Assembly (NCBI GenBank): GCA_046728155.1
Contig: JBKPDY010000052.1
Coordinates: 1 to 54,450, forward strand
Source: CAWDLX01 sp046728155
GTDB taxonomy: Bacteria; Actinomycetota; Actinomycetes; Mycobacteriales; Micromonosporaceae
Direction: 5' to 3'
Length of the DNA stretch: 54,450 nt
The position numbers and the translations under genes are program-made. Shown piece after piece: positions 34,522-42,925 of this stretch. The number at the start of each line of letters is the position of its first letter. The first letter of the stretch is position 1. Under the pieces are notes generated by a model. The model was not told the DNA's origin. It did no database searches and was given only the letters and a program-made list of their open reading frames with translations.

Positions 34522-35304
34522 TCAGGCATCGCGCAGCCAGAACAGCAGGCCGCCGAGCACCACCGCCGCCACAGCGTAAGCGCTGAGCACTCCGAGACCT
34601 GCCCACGGACCGATGTGCGCCGCCGCGAAGTCTCTCGTCGACTGGATGGCCAGGCCCGCATCCATCGGGGAGAACTGATGAATGCGGTGTTGCCAATGCG
34701 GATTGGTGACGAACATCGCGACCATCGGCGTGACGTAGAGCATCGCGAGCACTGTGGCGACCGCGCCGGCCGTGTCCCGTACGATCGCGCCCACGCCCGC
34801 ACACAGCTTCGCCAAGAGGCCCAGGTACAGGACCGTACCGAGCGCTGCCCGCCGGGTGAGGGAATCCGACAGCGTCAGGATTGCGTACCCGTTGCTAGAG
34901 GTGAAACCATTGCCGGGCAGGACGGATCGGCCGGCAGCGAGCGACCCTAGAACGCCCACGGTGCCCGCTGCCAGAGCGAGAAAGGTGACTACCACGAGCT
35001 TGCTTGCGAGTACCCGCAGCCGCGCGGGGGTCGCCGCCAGCGTGGGCACGATGGTGCGCGCGCTGTATTCGGCGGTGACGGCGAGCGAGGCGAGGATGAC
35101 CACGCCGACCTGCCCGAGACGTACGCCGAAGAGGCTGAGCCTTGTCGTGTCCTCGACGCACGGCGGCTGACATTGGTCGAAGCGAGTTGTGCCAATGATG
35201 GCGTAGCCGAGGGCGACGGTGAAGCCCGCCGCGAGTAGCAGGAGCCATCCGGTGCTGGGCAGAGTACGCAGCTTCGTCCACTCTGAACGCATGGTCCGGA
35301 TCAT
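34522..35304 (-). CDS. ABC transporter permease subunit (ABC-2 type)
   Basis: About 260 residues from the ATG at 35304, which overlaps the stop of the upstream fusion gene. The N-terminus MIRTMRSEWTKLRTLPSTGW and the six hydrophobic helices match small ABC-2 permeases of actinomycetes. It looks intact. Its ATPase partner is not: the upstream gene keeps only the first third of an ATPase fused to the end of another permease. Function therefore depends on an ATPase from elsewhere, or the gene is an orphan. Confidence 0.82.
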   Translation of the reverse strand: MIRTMRSEWTKLRTLPSTGWLLLLAAGFTVALGYAIIGTTRFDQCQPPCVEDTTRLSLFGVRLGQVGVVILASLAVTAEYSARTIVPTLAATPARLRVLASKLVVVTFLALAAGTVGVLGSLAAGRSVLPGNGFTSSNGYAILTLSDSLTRRAALGTVLYLGLLAKLCAGVGAIVRDTAGAVATVLAMLYVTPMVAMFVTNPHWQHRIHQFSPMDAGLAIQSTRDFAAAHIGPWAGLGVLSAYAVAAVVLGGLLFWLRDA

Positions 35305-35756
35305 GCGTCGCTCCGCCGCAACCGCCACCAGGCGAGGCAGAAGGCGATCGCGGCGTAGGCTGCGACCACGGTGAACCCGGCCCACGGCCCGATCATCGAC
35401 CACGGCTCAGCGAGGGCAAGGCTCGGCGGCTGGGCGCGTTGGGTGGCCAACCCCCCGGCCAGCGTCGTGCGCATCAACCACAGCGCCGGCGTGCCAGGCA
35501 GCACGAGGCCCACGATGACGGGTAGCAACACGAGGACCACCCCGAGCGTTATGGCGGCCTGCCCGGCCACGAGGGCGACCCCCTCGTCGGGAGCATCGAG
35601 CCCCATGATGATGCGCATGGTGGTCGATTTACCGGCGCCGTTGGGCCCGACGAATCCAGTGACCTCGCCCGGCCGGACGCTGAAGGAGAGCCCGTCGACC
35701 GCCACCGTGCTGCGGTAGCGCTTGCGGACGCCGCGTACCTCGATGCAAGGGTGCAT
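35301..35756 (-). pseudogene. In-frame fusion of an ABC ATPase start to an ABC permease end
   Basis: From the ATG at 35756 the first 65 residues are an ABC ATPase N-terminus with Walker A FVGPNGAGKSTTMRI and GLDAPDEG. At about 35558 it switches in frame to the last 85 residues of a small ABC-2 permease (ITLGVVLVLLPVIVGLVLPG to WWRLRRSDA). The ATPase signature, Walker B and switch His are gone, as is most of the permease. The simplest origin is a deletion within an ATPase-permease-permease operon. The 151-residue product could be made but cannot work as either parent. Confidence 0.8.
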
Positions 35757-35867
35757 GGCACGCACACTAAGGCGGGCCACCTCGCACGTCGTCACGCGAC
35801 GGTGGGGTCTTCGGCTCCCTCGCGTGGGGGACGAACGGCTCCGGCCGGCTCGGCGACAATAGCCTCC

Positions 35868-36345
35868 GTGACAAACGTCCCGCGGTTGACCGGCGCAACC
35901 CCGTGGCCCTACCTGGTCCGCGCTGCTCGGCGTCGCTGGGCTCACCGAGGCCGCGATCAGAGACTGGGGCCGCACCAGCCCGTCCTACGAGCCGTTGATC
36001 GCCGTGGCTGTGCTCGCACCGGTCGCGCTCGTGGGTACCTGGCCCATCGCGGCGGCGTGGCTCACCGAATCTCCTGCGTTCTGGGCATGACCAGCGACAA
36101 TCCACCGCCGATCGCTGCGCTCGCTGGGCTGGCGATCGTCTACCACACCGCGGCTTTGCACCGCCCTGCCCGGCTTTCCGTGCTACCCGTTGCTGCCGTT
36201 CGTCGCGTACGCGATCGCTCCGAAGACCGTCATGCTGACTGGCGGACGGCCCTACGCGCTGACGTTGCTCGCGCTGGTCGCGATAAGCGCCGCCCTCGTT
36301 CCCTTGGGCTTCCGGTTGTTGTCACCGCCGCTGGTCGGTTGGCGC
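35868..36345 (+). pseudogene. N-terminal membrane part of a sensor histidine kinase, with frameshifts
   Basis: From a GTG at 35868 the frame gives TNVPRLTGATPWPYLVR; the next frame gives LLGVAGLTEAAIRDWGRTSP and a run of hydrophobic helices; another gives MTSDNPPPIAALAGLAIVYH; and the last gives LLPFVAYAIAPKTVMLTGG and ALVAISAALVPLGF. In order these match the membrane domain of NarL-type histidine kinases such as the intact one at 19450. At least three frameshifts are needed and the catalytic domains are absent. It is divergent from the broken ABC operon, which it may once have regulated. Confidence 0.62.
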
Positions 36346-37023
36346 CGGACGAGCGGCAAGTCGGTCTTCGAGGCCGTCGAGGATAGTCTGGAGGCCGAAC
36401 TCGAAGCTCTTGTCGGGCGCGGCCGCGTACTCGATATTTGGCGTTCCTTCGATGCGGGCGCGCAGACGCGGGAAGTCCAATGCGATTTGACTCGCCTTCG
36501 CGACGGTGTCTCTAAGCAGTGCCTCCGGGTCGGCGCCGTCACGGCCGAGTCGGCGTTTCAACGAGACCGTGGCTGAGGTGCCGAGGGCACTGCCGAGCAC
36601 GAACATGAAGACGGTGGCCGCTGACTGGTCGGCTTCGGCGCCGACGAATCCGGCCAGTTCGAAGACCGTGAGGCTGTGCTCATCGTGGCGTGCCTTGCCG
36701 GGCCCGAACACCGGAAAGGTGCCGAAGGCCTGCACCAGCCAGGGGTGGCGAATGAGCATCGCGTGCAGGTTGTTGGCCATCGTCGTGGTTGCGGTGCGCC
36801 AGTCGGTCGTGCTGAGGTCGGGTAGTTCGATCTCGTTCCATACCTGGTCGCCGGCTAGCCTGACGAGGTTTTCCTTGCTCTGCACGTGCCAGTAGACGGC
36901 AGTTGCAGCAGAGCCGAGCCGCGTGCCGAGGCTGCGCATGTTCAGGCCCTCGAGACCTTCGGCGTCCAGTAGCTCGACAGCCGTCCGGACGATCTGCTCC
37001 CGGGTCAGGGTGTCACGCGGCAT
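36322..37023 (-). CDS. TetR/AcrR family transcriptional regulator
   Basis: A 233-residue repressor. The N-terminal helix-turn-helix reads LTREQIVRTAVELLDAEGLE, then MRSLGTRLGSAATAVYWHVQ. The C-terminal domain is of the tetracycline-repressor C-terminal type. The ATG at 37023 faces a DrrAB-type exporter operon across 150 bp containing three copies of a 19-bp site, so it most likely represses both its own gene and the exporter and is released by the exported drug. Its 3' end runs into the histidine kinase relic. Confidence 0.9.
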   Translation of the reverse strand: MPRDTLTREQIVRTAVELLDAEGLEGLNMRSLGTRLGSAATAVYWHVQSKENLVRLAGDQVWNEIELPDLSTTDWRTATTTMANNLHAMLIRHPWLVQAFGTFPVFGPGKARHDEHSLTVFELAGFVGAEADQSAATVFMFVLGSALGTSATVSLKRRLGRDGADPEALLRDTVAKASQIALDFPRLRARIEGTPNIEYAAAPDKSFEFGLQTILDGLEDRLAARPAPTDQRR

Positions 37024-37064
37024 TCACCCACGATAGGCCGTCCCTCGCCGGCTCCATGGGTCGG

Positions 37065-37140
37065 ACTTGCACAAAGTTCGAGTGGGCACTTGCACAACGT
37101 TCAAGTCGGTCGTACAGTCCTACTTGAACGGTGTGCAAGT
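37065..37140. promoter_or_regulatory. Three copies of a 19-bp TetR-type operator
   Basis: Site A (37065-37083) is ACTTGCACAAAGTTCGAGT, site B (37088-37106) is ACTTGCACAACGTTCAAGT, and site C (37122-37140) is ACTTGAACGGTGTGCAAGT, nearly the reverse complement of B. Each is an imperfect palindrome with ACTTG/CAAGT ends. The start-to-start spacings are 23 and 34 bp. They fill the region between the TetR gene and the exporter genes. Confidence 0.8.
37090..37118 (+). promoter_or_regulatory. Sigma-70-type promoter for the DrrAB-like operon
   Basis: TTGCAC (37090-37095) and TACAGT (37113-37118) are separated by 17 bases. The -35 lies inside operator B, and transcription should start near 37125, inside operator C. 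Repressor on either site would block it. Confidence 0.6.
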
Positions 37141-37173
37141 CGTAACGCGAGCCGCTAGCTGGAGGACATGACC

Positions 37174-38148
37174 ATGACACAGACGCACCCCCCGGCCGCC
37201 TCGACCACCACGACGACCGCCGTCCAGGTTCGGGGGCTCCGTAAGTCGTACGGGGACAACACAGTTCTCGACGGCATCGATCTGGCGGTAGCCGAAGGAT
37301 CGGTCTTTTCCTTGCTTGGCCCCAACGGTGCGGGCAAGACGACCATTGTGAAGATCATGTCGACGCTGACCTACGCCGATGCCGGTGAGGTCGTGATCGC
37401 CGGACACGATGTCGCGCGTGATCCGGACGGGGTGCGTTCCGTGATCGGCGTAACGGGGCAATTCTCGGCCGTGGATATGTACCACAACGCCAAGGAAAAC
37501 CTGCAGTTGATGGCGGACCTGTGGCACTTGCCCAAGCGTGAAGGCCGGCAGCGGGCAGCCGAGCTCCTCGAGTTGTTCGACCTGGCGGAAGCGTCGAAGA
37601 AGCCGGTAATGACGTTCTCGGGCGGAATGAAGCGCCGGCTGGACCTCGCGATGACCCTGGTCGGGTCACCGCGGATCATCTTCCTCGACGAACCGACGAC
37701 CGGCCTCGACCCACGCGGTCGCCACAAGATGTGGGAGATCATCCGCAATCTGGTCCGCGACCAGGCCGTCACGATCTTCCTGACCACCCAGTACCTGGAC
37801 GAGGCCGACGAGCTTGCCGACCACGTGGCGGTGCTCGACGCCGGCAAGGTCGTAGCCGAGGGCACGGTGGACGAGCTGAAGCGCAGGGTGCCCGGCGGGC
37901 ATGTCCGGCTCACCTTCGCCACTCCCGCGGCCCTGGACGCCGCCGCCCGCCAGCTTGGTGGGCCCGCCACCCGCGATGACGACAACCTCACCCTGCAGGT
38001 GCCCAGCGACGGCAGCGCCGTCTCGGTGCAGACCGTACTTCACCGGATCGACAGCCACACCGTCTCGCAGCTGTCGCTGCATACCCCCAACCTGGATGAC
38101 GTCTTCTTCGCCCTCGTGGGCCATGACACCAAGAAGGACCAATCATGA
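37174..38148 (+). CDS. DrrA-like ABC exporter ATPase
   Basis: About 324 residues. I favour the ATG at 37174, eight bases after GGAGG, over the one at 37168, only two bases after it. Walker A is GPNGAGKTTI, followed by the Q-loop region GVTGQFSAVD, the signature TFSGGMKRRLDLA, Walker B IIFLDEPTTGLDP and the switch region FLTTQYLDEADEL. The C-terminal extension (LHTPNLDDVFFALVGH) is that of daunorubicin-resistance type DrrA. It energises drug export with the permease encoded next (ATGA overlap). Confidence 0.92.
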   Translation: MTQTHPPAASTTTTTAVQVRGLRKSYGDNTVLDGIDLAVAEGSVFSLLGPNGAGKTTIVKIMSTLTYADAGEVVIAGHDVARDPDGVRSVIGVTGQFSAVDMYHNAKENLQLMADLWHLPKREGRQRAAELLELFDLAEASKKPVMTFSGGMKRRLDLAMTLVGSPRIIFLDEPTTGLDPRGRHKMWEIIRNLVRDQAVTIFLTTQYLDEADELADHVAVLDAGKVVAEGTVDELKRRVPGGHVRLTFATPAALDAAARQLGGPATRDDDNLTLQVPSDGSAVSVQTVLHRIDSHTVSQLSLHTPNLDDVFFALVGHDTKKDQS

Positions 38149-38975
38149 CCGCTGACGCCCTCACCACAACCGCCACCACCAGGAAGCCGGACGCCATCCG
38201 CCGGTACGCGATCCGCGACACGATTACCTTGCTGCGGCGCAACATCAGGAATCAGGTCCGCGACCTGGTCGCCGTGTTCGCCATCATCGGCATCCCGGTT
38301 CTGTTCCTACTGCTATTTGTCTACGTCTTCGGTGGCGCCATCGGTCCCGCCGTCACCGATCTGGGCGCTACCAGCTACGTCGACTATGTCCTACCCGGTC
38401 TCATCATCATGACTGCGGCCGCCGGACTGATCGGCGTTTCGACGCACACAGCCGTCGACATGACCGAGGGGATCATCGCCCGGTTCCGCACGATGGCGGT
38501 ATACCGGCCCGCCATCCTCCTGGCCCGGGTCCTCTCGTACGTTATCCAGACCCTGGCCAGCATGGTGGTCGTCCTCGGCATCGCACTGCTGATGGGCCTG
38601 TCGCTAACGGCCACACTGGTCGAGTGGGTCGCCATCGCCGGTTTCCTCGCCTACGTCAGCTTCACGCTCACGTGGCTGGGCCTCGCCTTCGGCCTCGCCG
38701 CCAAGAGCGTGGCCAGTGCCAGCAACGGCCCGTTCCCGCTGATCCTGCTACCCCTTGTCGGGTCTGGATTCGTGCCCACCGACACCATGTCCACTGGCGT
38801 GCGTTACTTCGCCGAGTACCAGCCGTTCACGCCCATGATCGAGACCCTCCGCGGCCTCATGCTGGGCACCGACATCGGCACCAGCTGGATCATCGCCCTC
38901 GCCTGGGCGACCGGCTTCGGCGTTCTCGGGTTCGTCTGGTCCATCAAGGCCTTCAAGCGGGAACGCCCGAGCTGA
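38145..38975 (+). CDS. DrrB-like ABC exporter permease
   Basis: A 276-residue ABC-2 permease with six helices; the motif SYVDYVLPGLIIMTAAAGLI and the later PLVGSGFVPTDTMSTGVRYF are typical of DrrB-type transporters. It overlaps the ATPase gene by four bases. Together with the ATPase and the divergent TetR regulator it makes a standard self-regulated drug efflux unit. No biosynthetic genes lie nearby that would name the drug. Confidence 0.92.
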   Translation: MTADALTTTATTRKPDAIRRYAIRDTITLLRRNIRNQVRDLVAVFAIIGIPVLFLLLFVYVFGGAIGPAVTDLGATSYVDYVLPGLIIMTAAAGLIGVSTHTAVDMTEGIIARFRTMAVYRPAILLARVLSYVIQTLASMVVVLGIALLMGLSLTATLVEWVAIAGFLAYVSFTLTWLGLAFGLAAKSVASASNGPFPLILLPLVGSGFVPTDTMSTGVRYFAEYQPFTPMIETLRGLMLGTDIGTSWIIALAWATGFGVLGFVWSIKAFKRERPS

Positions 38976-39005
38976 CCACAATGGACGCGAGGAGGCGGTT
39001 CTGAT

Positions 39006-39119
39006 GCCTAACGGCGATCGTACGGTCGAGCCAGTATGTGGATAGGATTGGCGGCCGGCTTTGCCGCCGGGCAATCCCCGAGGGCGACATGTGCCTTGGA
39101 GTAAATCGAGAATTTGCAA
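39006..39119. repeat. Dispersed repeat, copy 1
   Basis: About 114 bp that match 51380-51489 in the same orientation. Exact shared blocks in order include CCTAACGGCGATC, TGTGGA, CGGCCGGC, CCCCGAGG and AGAATTTGCAA, joined by diverged stretches. An AGGAGG lies eight bases before an ATG that opens 13 codons (MPNGDRTVEPVCG) and then stops. Nature unknown. Confidence 0.6.
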
Positions 39120-39146
39120 TGGGCTTCATTTGTCATCACGTCCGCG

Positions 39147-39743
39147 TCAACGTGGGATCTGGTACGTGATGTGCGTGACCAGGGAAGCGCTGCGTGCCGA
39201 GGCGAGCTGCAGGTCCTGGGGCGGCACACCGTCGAAGAGGCGCTCGCCGGCGCCGATGACGACCGGGGCGACGTGTGTGCGTAGCTCGTCGATGTAGCCG
39301 GCGCGAAGGTACTGGTTGATGGTCGTCGCGCCGCCGGCGATCGCCACGTTTTGTTCGCCGGCGGCCGCGCGCGCCAGCGCCAGGGCGGACTCGATGCCGT
39401 CGGTGACGAAGGTGAATGTGGTGCCGCCCTGCATGGTCAGGGGCGGGCGGGCGTAGTGGGTAAGTACGAACACTGGGCCGTGGTACGGCGGCTCTTCGCC
39501 CCACCACCCCCGCCAGTCCAGGTCCCACTCGCCGCGGATCGGGCCGAACATGTTGCGCCCCATCACGAACGCACCAGCGCTGACGATCTTGTTCACCTCG
39601 GCCGCGTTCTCGTCGGGCGTGTCGAACATCCAGGAGTGCAGCCGCTCGGTTGGACCGTCCCCGAATGGCTTGTCGCGGGTCTGGTTGGGGCCAGCGACGT
39701 ACCCGTCGGCCGAGACCGAAATATCGCAGACCACCCTGCTCAT
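39147..39743 (-). CDS. Dihydrofolate reductase-like (RibD C-terminal) family protein
   Basis: A 198-residue protein starting MSRVVCDISVSADGYVAGPN. It contains VSAGAFVMGRNMFGPI, an FVLTHYARPPL strand, and the NADP-binding IAGGATTINQYL. This is the RibD_C/dihydrofolate reductase-like fold that is common in actinomycetes as a stand-alone reductase of unknown substrate. It is convergent with the exporter operon across dispersed-repeat copy 1. Confidence 0.88.
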   Translation of the reverse strand: MSRVVCDISVSADGYVAGPNQTRDKPFGDGPTERLHSWMFDTPDENAAEVNKIVSAGAFVMGRNMFGPIRGEWDLDWRGWWGEEPPYHGPVFVLTHYARPPLTMQGGTTFTFVTDGIESALALARAAAGEQNVAIAGGATTINQYLRAGYIDELRTHVAPVVIGAGERLFDGVPPQDLQLASARSASLVTHITYQIPR

Positions 39744-40227
39744 CAGATCCCCCTCAGGCCAACTGATTGCCGGATCCGGCTACGCTACCGCAGACTGGCC
39801 CCCATCATCTCCCGCGGTCGACGCACCGCGGTGAGTCCTGCAGAGCACGTCGTCAACCGAGCCATGGTGTCAGGCGACGCGATCGACTACTCCTCTGGTC
39901 ACGGCAGGCCCCCCGGGGCCGTGGAGGTTTTGGGTTGCCCAGGCAACCACGAACTTCCACGGCCTCTGGGCCCTTGCGTCCATGGGAAGGCGATCTTTCG
40001 CTGGTTCCCTGCAATTGTGACGCCTACGACGCCGGCGCTGTATCAGGTCGGTATCGACCGCCTCTGTGAAGTGAGTCGCTATGGCTGGCGGCTACACCGA
40101 GACGTGGGAGGGAACGTGACTCGAACAAGTCCACATAGGACTAAGGTACTGACCGGGGCGACCCAGCGAAGACAGTGCGCCGATCAACCAGAAGGATATT
40201 GTCGCCCCGTCCGACGGAGAGCTTGCG
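39744..40227. other. About 480 bp without a supported gene
   Basis: No frame here has coding character. A long plus-strand frame across this region is an antisense shadow of the reductase gene that runs on. Promoters for the divergent genes on both sides must lie here, but none was convincing. Confidence 0.35.
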
Positions 40228-40440
40228 ATGACCGAGATCACCGTGTGTCCGGAGCCCACATGCCAAGCCCCAGAGGTGCTCGACCGGTTCGACATGTGGT
40301 CGACCGATGGCCCCGTCGAGCACGTCAGCACGCGCTGCATGCTGTACCACACGTTTACCGTCCCAGCCGACCGTACTTACGACCGCACAAGCTATCGGAC
40401 CTCCGCCCCGAACACCGTACGAGGGGGACGACCTTCATGA
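40228..40440 (+). CDS. Small Cys-containing protein of unknown function
   Basis: A 70-residue protein starting MTEITVCPEPTCQAPEVLDR, with a further STDGPVEHVSTRCM. The spaced cysteines (CPEPTC and a later single C) and the DGPVEHV core resemble small actinomycete proteins that may bind zinc. GGAGAG lies about six bases upstream of the ATG. The last 25 residues look less conserved, so a late frameshift is possible. Confidence 0.6.
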   Translation: MTEITVCPEPTCQAPEVLDRFDMWSTDGPVEHVSTRCMLYHTFTVPADRTYDRTSYRTSAPNTVRGGRPS

Positions 40441-40744
40441 TGCGAGCGCCCGGTCTGCTCCGACGCTCTCGCCCACGCCGGCGCAAGCCCCCCGGCCCAC
40501 GTCCGACGCCAACCGCCAGCCCGAGCTCGACCGTCTAATTGGCGCGCCGCCGATCAACCAAATCGAAAACAAAAGGTCCGCCTGATCAGCGGCGGCCGAT
40601 AGTCCCCACGGTACTGAGGGCGATTGGTGAGGAGTACCGTATCGTCGCGGCAAGGTCGTGGCCACCCCGTCGCCCGCCACCGACCGACTCATCGCGCACG
40701 ATGCGCACGAGCGCGCGTCACGCACTTGCCACAAGGCGATCAGC
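40441..40744. other. About 300 bp without a supported gene
   Basis: Only short frames of irregular composition are present. It separates the small Cys protein from the end of the convergent cyclase gene. Confidence 0.35.
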
Positions 40745-41452
40745 TCACCACCCCAGCGAAGCGACGTTGTCAGCCAGGATCGGCCAACCTGACTCAGAAG
40801 GTGTACATGTCATGAGCTTTGGGCCACGGTCGGCGGGGCTAAGTCGCAGCATTTGGCCTTGCAGGCTCGTCGTGGTTGCGACCGCATCAGCGTTCACGCG
40901 ATGAACGATTACCTCGCCGGCTATGCCCTTGAGCTCAGCGCGGAAGGGCTCGGCAAATCCGATGTCCTGGCCGGCGAGCTGGAAGGCCTGCGGACCAATG
41001 TGGACGGTTCCCGGGCCGGCCAGGTCGCAGAGCCTCTTCGCGAGCGTGACTGCCTGGCCCCACACAGCGAAGCCAGCCGGTTCCCACGATGGGCTGACCA
41101 AGACCTCGCCATATTCGATACCCACGTGGACAGGCAGCCGGTAATCGCCTCCGGCAGAGGCGGAGGCGAGCGCGATGCCCGCGTCGAGCGCCTGGGCAAC
41201 CTCGTCTCCGCGCTGAGTACGGAGGCCGAATACCGACATGAAGCCGTCGCCCAGGACCTGCTGAATTTCCCCATCGTAGGCGCGCACCAATGACACGAGC
41301 TCGTCCATGAGCGGACGGACAACTGCGTATACCAACTCGGGATCCACGGACTCCACGAGCGCGGTGAAGCCGCTCAGGTCGGCGAAGAGAACAGCAATGT
41401 GCCTACGATGCACGCAGGTATGTTGTTTGCTCCGTCGTCGTGCGCCAATCAT
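40745..41452 (-). CDS. Class III adenylate/guanylate cyclase domain protein
   Basis: About 235 residues from the ATG at 41452, which has GGAGG five bases upstream; the frame extends 18 codons further without such a site. The single cyclase domain shows both metal-binding aspartates (VLFADLSGFT and LGDGFMSVFG) and the HVGIEYGEVLV strand. The motif that carries the transition-state Asn and Arg reads AVTLAKRL, so Arg is kept but Asn is replaced by Thr. Activity may be reduced or altered. The last forty residues are not domain-like. No sensory domain is present. Confidence 0.82.
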   Translation of the reverse strand: MIGARRRSKQHTCVHRRHIAVLFADLSGFTALVESVDPELVYAVVRPLMDELVSLVRAYDGEIQQVLGDGFMSVFGLRTQRGDEVAQALDAGIALASASAGGDYRLPVHVGIEYGEVLVSPSWEPAGFAVWGQAVTLAKRLCDLAGPGTVHIGPQAFQLAGQDIGFAEPFRAELKGIAGEVIVHRVNADAVATTTSLQGQMLRLSPADRGPKLMTCTPSESGWPILADNVASLGW

Positions 41453-41592
41453 GTGGTCCTCCCCAACCTCAACGGTGAAGAGCCGCGACGAGCGGCGCTG
41501 ATACATGCTCGCCGAAGAATCCAGACTTCAGTCGCGGAACACGCGGCGGTGCGGGCAGCGGACAGCAGCCCGTGTGACATTCCGAACTCGAT

Positions 41593-42879
41593 CTAGTAGG
41601 GCAGAAGCACAGCACCCACGCCCGGGAGCACGGCCGAACGAGCCGCCGCCAGCAGGGCGGAGGCCGCGTCGCGGCCGCTTTCACCGGCGCGTGCCATACG
41701 GGCAGCGATCAGGCCGGCGACCACAGGTGTGGCGAACGATGTCCCGCTCCAGCGGGCCATGCCTTCGAACACACCGTCTGGTCTGGGAAGAGGGGGTTCC
41801 TGGAAGGCGTATGTACCGCTCGGGAATGCGTTGATCAGATTCTCGCCGGGAGCATAGACGTCGACCCAGCCGCCGAAGTTGCTGAAGCTCGCCCGGCTAC
41901 GCCAGTTCGTGGCGAGCGCGCCCACCGAGACGGTCCACGGCGCTGCCGCGGGCCAGAACGGCTGGCGGGAAGAGTCGTTGCCTGCCGCGGTGACGAGTGC
42001 GACACCTTTGTGGTGCCGCAACCGTGTTTCGTAGAAGACATTGAGACCGAGCAGGCCGGACGCGTCAAACGTCCACGTCCCGGCCGACATGCTGATGATA
42101 TCCGGGAAGTCGTCCTGAAGAACCTTGTCCAAGGCTTCGACCAAGTCCGACTCGAAGGTCGCGCCGGCGCGATCGAAAATCGCTTTCACGACAACCTCGG
42201 ACCGCGGCGCCATACACCTGACGACACCCGCGATGAAGGTCCCATGGCCCGCGTACGGACCCAGAACCCCGTTTGCTATTGCTGGGTCCGCGTCACCGGT
42301 GACACCCGTCATCCACGGGTGCGTGGCGGGCGCTGCGGGATCGAGGCCAGTGTCGACCACGACCACACGGACCCCTTCCCCGGCGGCATGATCGGTCGTC
42401 GGGCCCGGATCGGGCACCGCGCAGCAGGGAATCACCTCCGGCTCGGTGGCCGGGCAGTGGCCGCCCTCGCCGGAGATCGAGACCACGTGGTCGGGTGCTG
42501 CCACCCCCGCTCCGAACTGCTGGTTGACCGACGTAAGCGCAGCCAAGGTGTCTTCCTGGACGCGGACCAGCGTGACGCCACGAATCAGCGGATTGCTGAC
42601 GGTCGAGCCAACTAGGAAACCGAGAACCTGGTCGAGGTACTCGTCGCGAACAAGAATGTGCTGCTCGCGAAACAGGTAGCGCACGCCGCCCTCGTGTCTA
42701 TGACCGTGTCCCTTCCCTACGTCCCCGGCGAACGCACGATGGATCAGATCGACCTGTGCTTCCTGTGGTGTTCGCGGGAAACTTGGCTCCTCGTCGCGCC
42801 CACGTTCGCCGCTCGCCTCAGCCATCTGTGCCGCTGACATCGGCGAGGACTCACGTCCCGACTCCTCAGACGATTGCAT
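41593..42879 (-). CDS. S8 family serine peptidase of the CHAT module
   Basis: About 428 residues from the ATG at 42879 (GGAG six bases before it); a GTG at 42897 is also open. No signal peptide, so probably cytoplasmic. The first 150 residues are a family-specific N-terminal region with a His-rich HGHRHEGG. The subtilisin triad is complete: Asp176 (VVVVDTGLD), His212 (AGHGTFIAG) and Ser381 (SGTSFATPVV), with the oxyanion Asn in TAAGNDSS. It is divergent from the CHAT gene with only 46 bp between starts, so both probably share a promoter region and act in one system. Confidence 0.9.
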   Translation of the reverse strand: MQSSEESGRESSPMSAAQMAEASGERGRDEEPSFPRTPQEAQVDLIHRAFAGDVGKGHGHRHEGGVRYLFREQHILVRDEYLDQVLGFLVGSTVSNPLIRGVTLVRVQEDTLAALTSVNQQFGAGVAAPDHVVSISGEGGHCPATEPEVIPCCAVPDPGPTTDHAAGEGVRVVVVDTGLDPAAPATHPWMTGVTGDADPAIANGVLGPYAGHGTFIAGVVRCMAPRSEVVVKAIFDRAGATFESDLVEALDKVLQDDFPDIISMSAGTWTFDASGLLGLNVFYETRLRHHKGVALVTAAGNDSSRQPFWPAAAPWTVSVGALATNWRSRASFSNFGGWVDVYAPGENLINAFPSGTYAFQEPPLPRPDGVFEGMARWSGTSFATPVVAGLIAARMARAGESGRDAASALLAAARSAVLPGVGAVLLPY

Positions 42880-42925
42880 CCTGTCTCCTAACCGCACGAT
42901 GGTGATAGATCCCTAAACTGACCCC

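Noticed and set aside
39351..40538. 395-codon plus-strand frame
   Set aside because: Its first part is antisense to the reductase gene and its last part overlaps the small Cys protein in another frame.
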